Notes under the pieces: generated by a model
Told to the model about the DNA's origin: nothing
Seen by the model: only the letters and a program-made list of their open reading frames with translations
Databases searched by the model: none
Shown: positions 57,143 through 64,000 of the stretch, piece by piece
How the letters are laid out: the number at the start of each line of letters is the position of its first letter
How positions within the stretch are numbered: the first letter of the stretch is position 1
Made by a program: the position numbers and the translations under genes
NCBI RefSeq assembly: GCF_020283565.1
Contig: NC_060063.1
Location: 44,538,856-44,602,855, forward strand
DNA from: Trifolium pratense
Lineage: Eukaryota; Streptophyta; Magnoliopsida; Fabales; Fabaceae
DNA: 64,000 bases
Direction: 5' to 3'

Positions 57143-58155
57143 AAGTACTCACTTTTTATATGGACTAAAATTAGTGTTTGGATCAAATGCATAGGGATTT
57201 AATACTCAGAAATAACATTAAGAATTATAGTTATTGATTATTACCTTTAATCAAATGCATAGGGATCATCTGCATATGGATTTAGAGACCCTTCTGAAAA
57301 CAAATCACCGATATTTGAAGGACGAGGATGATCTTCAACCCTCATACTCTGCATCAATGAAATATAAAAATATATACTGTATGACACTACAACACACCAG
57401 GAACAGCATAACATGCAAAAGAACTTATTTGTCACCTTAGACAAAGTATGAACAGAGATTTGAAAGCATCAGAGTCTTATAGAACATGTTACGACTACGA
57501 GTCTTACATTTCCAAAGAAAAATAGTTTACAAATTAGATAACTAACAAGGAAGATACTGAAATTTAAAAACAATAAATGGATTAAAATAAACAAAAATTT
57601 TAAACTAATAAAATCCTATCTTCTCTTAGTAGCACCAGCATAATAAAAATATTGCTGTTTAAGATCATAAAATAAATTAACATCTAATAATGCATCTTGA
57701 TATGCTAATGTAATCTATAAGTGACATGATAATGAAAAGGAGATATGCAAGTTACGTTAACAACAGTTCTAGGGGTATTTGTTTTTGGTGTTTTTATCTT
57801 TTGTTTTCTTGGATCCTGTTAAAGAGAAGAAAAAAAATCAATATTTTCAGGCATATAAGAAGTCTGCACTTGGAAGCCAAACCGAAATGTAGTTGATGTG
57901 TACATCTATAGGGTTAATTGCATTTAGAGAAAAAAAGATACATGCCTCAAACAAGACAGTGCTTCTTGTTTTCCTTTTCTTTGTAATTGTTCTTCCATTA
58001 GCAGTCTAATGGTGAGTTACCTGCTCATTGAGTATAGGAAATAAGGCAATTGTAAACATGATTTTATACAACCAATTAAAAGGCCTAAAAGATTTATCAT
58101 TTTATAATTGTCATGTAATTACTGCAATATGAGGGTATGAGTTCATAGAAGAGTA
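57143..58155. other. Stretch without a recognised gene
   Basis: AT-rich with only short chance ORFs on both strands. Confidence 0.45.
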
Positions 58156-58159
58156 ATAC

Positions 58160-58800
58160 ACCTTTCTGTGATGCTTAGGAATGCCCCCTGCATTTACTGC
58201 TTTTACGTTCTCCACTTTCTTCCACGCGTGAGACGGGATACCGTAAACTCGAAGCCAAATGGTTCTTTAGACGTCAATTTCTCTAGGACTCCATGGACGA
58301 ATCTCTTTAAACCATTGATCTAGCCACCCTTTTGCATCTTCCATAAGCGCGAATCTCTTTAAACCATTGATCTAGCCACCCTTTTGCATCTTCCATAAGC
58401 GCTTGCACTTCCCCTTCCTCCATGACCTTCTAACACTGTCAAATTGGATCCTAAAGGGGTTACCTTTACCCCAAAATACCTCTGTCTGAGGAAAGCGTTT
58501 TGAATGTTATACGCCATCCCCAGATGTAGAACTTCACCGATAAAATACTTCTTTAATCTTGCTAAATACTTCTTGTCCGCCTCATAAGACAGCACAATAC
58601 GATGATGCCCTTCTCCTTGTCTCTTTTTTCCTCCATTCCTAACAGCATGTGCATACGAGGTCTCTTCCTCCTCACACGACCGAGGTGGTTGTTGTTCCTT
58701 ATTTACTGTTTGTTGATCTCTTTCCTGTTCGATCTCTTTGAGGTAGCTATATCCGTTCTGATCTGGTTATTGCTAATCCCTCCTGTTTCGTCCTCTCACA
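58160..58800 (-). pseudogene. LINE ORF with DUF4283-like domain
   Basis: On the minus strand: SYAHAV, then KKYFIGEVLHLGMAYNIQ and YFGVKVTPLGSNLTVLEG, then in other frames MEDAKGWLDQWFKEIRPWSP and TIWLRVYGIPSHAWKKV. This is the N-terminal region seen in plant LINE-encoded and related DUF4283 proteins. Frameshifts, a stop and a 52-bp tandem duplication break it. Confidence 0.72.
58299..58402 (-). repeat. Exact 52-bp tandem duplication
   Basis: 58299-58350 is repeated at 58351-58402 (GAATCTCTTTAAACCATTGA and following). It lies in the LINE coding remnant and shifts its frame by one. Confidence 0.95.
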
Positions 58801-58809
58801 GGTTGCCAA

Positions 58810-59980
58810 TGATGATTGATAAAAATTTAGCAAGTGTACTAAATTGTCGTCAAGTAATAAAATCAAAGTTCGTATCCACAGAGATTGTTTCGATCTCGAC
58901 AAAACAATTAAATTAGTTTAGGATTAACTTGGTTTGGATTTTTATCATAAACTTAGAAATGACTTAGAATTCAAATTGATGAAGAGAAGCGATTGGTCCT
59001 TATTGGTTCATCTAATTATTATTTGTTTTGGTAATTTCATGTATGATTACAAATTATTCAATTTAGTTTGACGATTAGATTAAATCTCAAATGATTATGC
59101 CCAATGTCTTGGTAACATAATCCTCTCCCTTGATCATCGATTCATATTGTCTTAGGTAATCTATGATCAATTGAGGTTTACAAACTTTAATCTTTTAATC
59201 TCAATTAACAATCCGAAATGTCTTAAGTAAAAGTTAATTATCAATCATTCTTAGATCGATCATTCATTCCTATCGTCATAGTAAAACAAATAATTGAAAT
59301 CATCATATAATTGGCCAAATCATACAAAGCATTAGGCGTACAAGGAATAATTGAATAAACTAACTTCGTAATTCATTGATCATAACATATGATAATCACG
59401 TTGTTCAAGAAAAATAATAATCAGAATCCCCTAAGGACCAATCATGATAGTTTAGTTACACATAGTATAAAAAGACATTACAATCAAAGAAATGAAAGAA
59501 AACATGATTACAAGATGATCTTGATGTGTTTCCACACTTCAATCCTTGCCTCAAAGCTCCTAGATCTCCACCAATTCTTCAAATTGATGTTTCCAATATA
59601 AATTTTCGATCCTTGATCTCAGATCTACCACTTCCTTTTATAACTGAGGCCAATAAATGAGATTTTCGCCCTAAGAACAAGCATTTCCGCCCCAGGCTAC
59701 AGAAATTTCGCCCCAGGCACAGGAAATTCTGCCGCAGGCGGCAAAACAGAAGCTGGCTTGATTTTCTGATAAAAATTTCGCCTGGGACGTGAAAACAGCA
59801 ACTTTGCCTCATTTTTTCAAACTTTAGTTGTTTTCTTCCATTGCAAATATTCTCACACTAGTGCATTATTCATCCATAAAATAGGTCAAAATTCTTCTAA
59901 AAACACTCGCAATTGGTCTGAAAAACACGAAAGCAATCCCTAAGCGCGATGAAGCTTAAACCTCAATGACCTTGTCAACA
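58810..59980 (-). repeat. Probable solo LTR with repeated CGCCCCAGG motifs
   Basis: On the minus strand it starts TGTTGACAAGGTCATTGAGG and ends with a Ty3-type LTR end (CTCTGTGGATACGAACTTTG, then ACTTGACGACAA). No internal domains adjoin it. Around 59665-59785 TTTCGCCCCAGG-like motifs recur five times. No target duplication was found. Confidence 0.55.
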
Positions 59981-60560
59981 CCGGTCCCTAACCAAATTTT
60001 TTTAAGCTGCTCTTCTCCCCTGGTTTTTTTTTTTCTTTAAATTGCAGTAAGCTCCTACCAGCCTTCTACATCCCAATACTAAGACAATACATATCAATTA
60101 GCACAGCTAGCAACTATAAGTTCCAGACTAATTAATCAATTAGTACATGATTCAAAAACTATTGACAATGATGAACTTTCAAAAACTATTTGACAGTACA
60201 TGATTCAGCAGTAATATAAATCATTTTCACATTATTGGTGAAGATTCTTTCAAAAACTATTCACAATGAATTATGATATCCAATTCTTAATTAACTGTGA
60301 CAAGTATTAACTAAATAATGCACCTAACTCAATAAATCAAATTTATGCAAGTCTTTCATCTAATTGCATACAATTTATGTCCGCTATTTTTTTATCCCCT
60401 GATTATGCTAATGTGTCTAGTTAACAACATATGTCCGCTAACAACGTACATGTTTACACCATTCAATTAAGCATATGAAAAACAATATATACCCAAATAG
60501 GAAACTATGCGTCACTCTAATTTAACTTGAATGAAAAACTATAGAATTGAGCATATGACC
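59981..60560. other. Stretch without a recognised gene
   Basis: AT-rich; TTTCAAAAACTATT occurs three times between 60146 and 60265. No coding sequence seen. Confidence 0.45.
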
Positions 60561-61223
60561 TGTTGCAAATTTGCCTTGAAAACGTGAAAAAACAACACTA
60601 GTCTGCTGTTTTCCGCCCCGGGCGGAAAAACCTGTGTTCCGGGCGGAAATTTGAAGCAGGAAAAGGGGTGCTCACTGTTTTGCCGCCCCAGGCGGAAATA
60701 CTGGTGTTTCAGGCGGAAGTTTCCGCCCCAGGCGGAAAAAGCTGTGTTTCAGGCGGAAATCGCTGCAGAGTATTTAAAGGGTCACGTTTTCTGTTTTTTG
60801 AGAGGAAGTTTTGAGGGTTTCTTTCACCAAAACGGCGGCTAGGGTTAAGAGGGTTACTCTTGGTTCATCTCTAGGTTTTGGGTGTTGATTCTTTCATCTT
60901 GTAATCACTTATCATTGAAATCTCTTGGTCACGGGAAGAGATTTGGGAAAAGGGTAGAATTAGGATTGAAGTCTAATTCTTGCAACTCTTTTGTATTGAA
61001 TCGTTGTAATCAAGATTTTCATTGATAGTGGAACGGAGAGTGGCTCTCTCCCCCAGAGTAGGTAGGTTTTGACTGAACTGGGTAAACAATTGCTTCGTGT
61101 TCTTACAGTTTTATTACTTATCTTTTGTTCGTGATTATTATTGCTATTTCCACGTTTTGATTGCTTATTCGATTTGCTCCACACATCAAGATTATTGGTG
61201 TGATTATTAAAGAATTCACAACA
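60561..61223 (+). repeat. 5' LTR of the gag-only element
   Basis: TGTTGCAAATTTGCC...TTCACAACA. The first third holds six GCGGAA motifs and palindromes such as TTTTCCGCCCCGGGCGGAAA (60609-60628). TATTTAAAG at 60771-60779 is a likely TATA element. Confidence 0.95.
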
Positions 61224-61224
61224 A

Positions 61225-61243
61225 TTGGCGCCCACCGTGGGGC
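61225..61243 (+). other. Primer binding site of the gag-only element
   Basis: TTGGCGCCCACCGTGGGGC begins one base after the LTR; TGGCGCCC-type primer sites are common in plant LTR elements. The tRNA is not assigned here. Confidence 0.7.
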
Positions 61244-61267
61244 AAAGGATCAAACGAATCAAGTATC

Positions 61268-62101
61268 ATGGGTTCTAAGTGGGAGATTGAGAAGTTCACC
61301 GGTAAAAATGACTTCGGTTTATGGAAGGTGAAGGTACGGGCAATATTAACACAACAAAAGTGCGTTGAAGCATTGTTGGGCATATCGAATATGCCAAATA
61401 CTCTCTCGAACGCAGAAAAGAGCGAGATGAATGATAAGGCTTTGAGTGTCATTATCTTGTGCCTCGCGGATAATGTGTTGAGGGAAGTAGCTAAAGAAAA
61501 AACTGCGGCGGCTATGTGGACCAAGCTGGATGCGTTGTATATGACGAAGTCTTTGGCACATAAGCAGTGTTTGAAAGAACGGTTGTTTTTCTTTCGAATG
61601 GTGGATAACAAGCCTGTGGTGGAGCAACTTTCGGAGTTCAACAAGATCATTGACGACTTGGCGAACATTGACGTGAATTTGGAAGACGAGGACAAGGCCT
61701 TTCATCTGTTATGTGCTTTACCCAAGTCACTTGAAAATCTCAAGGATGCATTGCTTTATGGCAAAGAAGGTACTATCACCTTGGATGAAGTTCAATCAGA
61801 TTTGAGGACCAAGGAGTTGACAAAGTTGAGAGACTTGAGGGTTGATGATAGTGCGGAAGGGCTGAATGTGACGAGGGATAGAAGTGAGAACGACGGTAGA
61901 GGAAAGGGGAAGAAATATGGGTCCAAGTCTAGGCCAAAGGGTGATAGTGGTGGCAAGTTCAAATGCTTCCATTGTCAAGAACCGGGTCACTTCAAGAAGG
62001 ACTGTCCTCAGAGAAGGGGCAGTGGTAGTTCGTCAGTTCATGTTGCCGTTGATGAGGAGGAAGGCTATGAGAGTGCGGGAGCACTCATAGTCACCAGTTG
62101 A
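61268..62101 (+). CDS. Copia gag protein
   Basis: 277 residues, intact. The N-terminal gag domain begins IEKFTGKNDFGLWKVKVRAI (residues 7-26), typical of Tnt1/Tork-like Copia gag, and continues through MWTKLDALYMTKSLAHK to about residue 185. A basic Gly/Lys-rich linker is followed by one zinc knuckle, C233-X2-C236-X4-H241-X4-C246. The end is acidic. Gag coats and packages the element RNA. The ATG lies 45 bp after the LTR and fits the family start. An intact gag with no pol suggests selection for packaging in trans or a recent origin. Confidence 0.93.
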   Translation: MGSKWEIEKFTGKNDFGLWKVKVRAILTQQKCVEALLGISNMPNTLSNAEKSEMNDKALSVIILCLADNVLREVAKEKTAAAMWTKLDALYMTKSLAHKQCLKERLFFFRMVDNKPVVEQLSEFNKIIDDLANIDVNLEDEDKAFHLLCALPKSLENLKDALLYGKEGTITLDEVQSDLRTKELTKLRDLRVDDSAEGLNVTRDRSENDGRGKGKKYGSKSRPKGDSGGKFKCFHCQEPGHFKKDCPQRRGSGSSSVHVAVDEEEGYESAGALIVTS

Positions 62102-62117
62102 CACTCATAGCTTGCTG

Positions 62118-62253
62118 ATCAGCCTGGAGAGGCGGTGGAATAATACTCAACATCAGCCTGGAGAGGCGGTGGAATAATACTCAACATCAGCCTGGAGAGG
62201 CGGTGGTAATAATACTCAACATCAGCCTGGAGAGGCGGTGGTAATAATACTCA
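62118..62253 (+). repeat. Four-unit tandem repeat of 34-35 bp
   Basis: ATCAGCCTGGAGAGGCGGTG...AATAATACTCAAC, four contiguous units; the last two carry an extra T. It starts 17 bp after the gag stop, at the point where pol would begin. Confidence 0.95.
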
Positions 62254-62284
62254 GGATTACGTTCGAAACAACAACTTTATTACT

Positions 62285-62500
62285 GTGAGAATGCGGATGT
62301 GCTAGTGTGGTGAAGTTGGGAATCAATGGAGTTGAAGTCATGGACTTTGGATGCTCCGATCACATGTGTTTTGAGGAAGGAGTACTTTGAAGCCCTAGAG
62401 CTAGTTGAAGGTGGAGTTTGTTCATCTTGGCGACGGGAAAGCTTATAAGGTTCAAGGTATGGTTGAATTTCTTTCACACAATGCGAGGTATTGTTCTTGA
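62285..62500 (+). pseudogene. Copia protease remnant
   Basis: Near 62340 the frame reads MDFGCSDHMC, a Copia protease active-site motif in which Phe replaces the usual Ser after Asp. A later piece reads VHLGDGKAYKVQGMVEF in another frame. Frameshifts and a stop make it non-functional. Confidence 0.7.
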
Positions 62501-63100
62501 GCTTTGTTACTAGTTGTGATTCTCATGGTGTGGATAAGTTGTGAAACTTCGGTTGGTTGTTAGTGACATTGGTTGGTTTTAGTTGTGGAACTAAACCGGG
62601 AAGTGTTGGAGACTAACAATGACTTGATGTGTGTTTCGGAGTAGTTGAAAAGTTTTACGTTACAAGGTGGAAGACATGGTGGATATACCGGTTTAAGGCT
62701 TTGGTGGAGGAATCTCGGTTTGAGGTGGAGGTACACCAAAGTGGTATGGCTATGAAGACCTTGTGTGGAAGCAACGGTGATCAAGCTTGGTAACTTGTTA
62801 GACTGCGGGAGGTAGTTGGATACAAGGAGAGTTTGAGGTTGCAGCTTGTGAAACCACCTAAAAATTCCAAGGTTGGTTGGAGGCAAGCATATCTTCAAGA
62901 GTACGGAAAGCTACAATCCGGGGTTTGAAGAGGGTATGGTTTAGCTTGTGTATTGTCCTAAAAATCCAAGGGCAATTGGAGGCAAGCATTTTTCGGGAGT
63001 ACGGAGAGGTAGACTCCGGGGGCCGAAGAGGGTATGGTGTAAACAAGTGGAGAGAGCAGCACGGTGGTTGATGGGAAGTTGACATCACCATCGTTTTAAA
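62501..63100 (+). other. Non-coding remainder of the gag-only element
   Basis: GT-rich sequence with a pair of related segments (GGCAAGCATATCTTCAAGAG near 62881 and GGCAAGCATTTTTCGGGAG near 62981). No reverse transcriptase, integrase or RNase H motif was found. Confidence 0.55.
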
Positions 63101-63114
63101 GGCAAGGTGGAGAT

Positions 63115-63777
63115 TGTTGCAAATTTGCCTTGAAAACGTGAAAAAACAACACTAGTCTGCTGTTTTCCGCCCCGGGCGGAAAAACCTGTGTTCCGGGCGG
63201 AAATTTGAAGCAGGAAAAGGGGTGCTCACTGTTTTGCCGCCCCAGGCGGAAATACTGGTGTTTCAGGCGGAAGTTTCCGCCCCAGGCGGAAAAAGCTGTG
63301 TTTCAGGCGGAAATCGCTGCAGAGTATTTAAAGGGTCACGTTTTCTGTTTTTTGAGAGGAAGTTTTGAGGGTTTCTTTCACCAAAACGGCGGCTAGGGTT
63401 AAGAGGGTTACTCTTGGTTCATCTCTAGGTTTTGGGTGTTGATTCTTTCATCTTGTAATCACTTATCATTGAAATCTCTTGGTCACGGGAAGAGATTTGG
63501 GAAAAGGGTAGAATTAGGATTGAAGTCTAATTCTTGCAACTCTTTTGTATTGAATCGTTGTAATCAAGATTTTCATTGATAGTGGAACGGAGAGTGGCTC
63601 TCTCCCCCAGAGTAGGTAGGTTTTGACTGAACTGGGTAAACAATTGCTTCGTGTTCTTACAGTTTTATTACTTATCTTTTGTTCGTGATTATTATTGCTA
63701 TTTCCACGTTTTGATTGCTTATTCGATTTGCTCCACACATCAAGATTATTGGTGTGATTATTAAAGAATTCACAACA
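63115..63777 (+). repeat. 3' LTR of the gag-only element
   Basis: Same length as, and apparently identical to, 60561-61223; followed by TGACC. Confidence 0.95.
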
Positions 63778-64000
63778 TGACCTGTATAGCATAGAGCTGA
63801 ACATGCCCTTCTTATCTAATATACCTTAAGATCAATTTAAGCTATAAGAGTATACCTTGTGGGATTAAGGTCAAAGAGTGGAGTGTTGGCGCTGAGCCGC
63901 TGACAATGAGGGCCAAGGTTTTAAATTGCGGTTGCGGTCGTGGATGCGGTTGCGGTTGCAGGTATTGCGATTGCGGCTAATGCGGACACTGCGATGCAAT
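63778..64000 (+). repeat. Unassigned sequence ending in a TTGCGG-rich repeat
   Basis: 63783-63920 shows no gene. From about 63927, GCGGTTGCGGT-like motifs recur (about eight) to the window edge, possibly a MITE subterminal region. Confidence 0.5.

Larger units (their letters stand above)
60561..63777 (+). mobile_element. Gag-only (TR-GAG-type) Copia retrotransposon
   Basis: 3217 bp with 663-bp LTRs (60561-61223 and 63115-63777) that look identical by eye, target duplication TGACC (60556-60560 and 63778-63782), a primer site beside the left LTR and a purine tract (GGCAAGGTGGAGAT, 63101-63114) before the right. The internal 1.9 kb encodes one intact gag protein and a broken protease scrap. Pol is absent, so it must borrow enzymes. 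Identical LTRs point to a very recent insertion. Confidence 0.95.

Noticed and set aside
60605..60760. TTTCCGCC motifs as E2F sites
   Set aside because: The plant E2F consensus is TTTSSCGC; these copies miss a base or carry a T in an S position, so no E2F claim is made.

Overview
The window is nuclear DNA from a flowering plant. It is AT-rich, gene-poor and packed with plant-type transposable elements: Copia and Ty3 LTR elements, LINEs, tRNA-derived SINEs, Stowaway, Harbinger, hAT and Mutator-like MITEs, and Helitrons. The one clearly intact host gene, an intronless polyphenol oxidase with a chloroplast and thylakoid presequence, together with the style of the repeats, suggests a papilionoid legume such as a clover or vetch relative. 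That placement is inference from family resemblance, not from a search.

Layout. 1-15440: a decayed Ty3 element split by a young 10-kb Sirevirus-type Copia element (917-10884, target duplication CCTTC). 15867-24780: a minus-strand Copia element (target duplication TGTTA) with decayed coding sequence, itself invaded by a 1.36-kb non-autonomous LTR element (21374-22734, target duplication TTGGC). 24786-38100: no intact gene, but several MITEs, a Helitron-like unit carrying an ABCC-transporter gene fragment (27825-30216), a hAT element (36244-36772) and a 5'-truncated LINE (37313-38015).

38200-50300 is a decayed polyphenol oxidase cluster. It has a solo-LTR-like block, a headless duplicate of the PPO promoter ending at its own ATG (about 39790-40468), the intact PPO gene (42668-44482), and at least four partial copies of PPO 3' flanking DNA. 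One of those copies includes the last codons of a PPO gene and lies inside a candidate Helitron (47193-47763). Insertions present in one duplicate and absent from another (two SINEs and a MITE) give empty-site evidence inside the window.

50300-64000: LINE fragments, more MITEs, a Harbinger element that keeps its Myb-like ORF1 but only the tail of its transposase (53131-55336), another Helitron 3' end, a possible solo LTR, and a gag-only LTR element with apparently identical LTRs (60561-63777, target duplication TGACC).

How it fits together: apart from PPO, which would oxidise o-diphenols in plastids, nearly everything is mobile DNA. Autonomous-type elements (the Sirevirus) sit beside derivatives that must borrow enzymes: the gag-only element, the TRIM-like element, the decayed Copia element, the transposase-deleted Harbinger element and the MITEs. 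No tRNA, rRNA, CRISPR or bacterial-type operon was seen. All coordinates and mismatch counts were read by eye.
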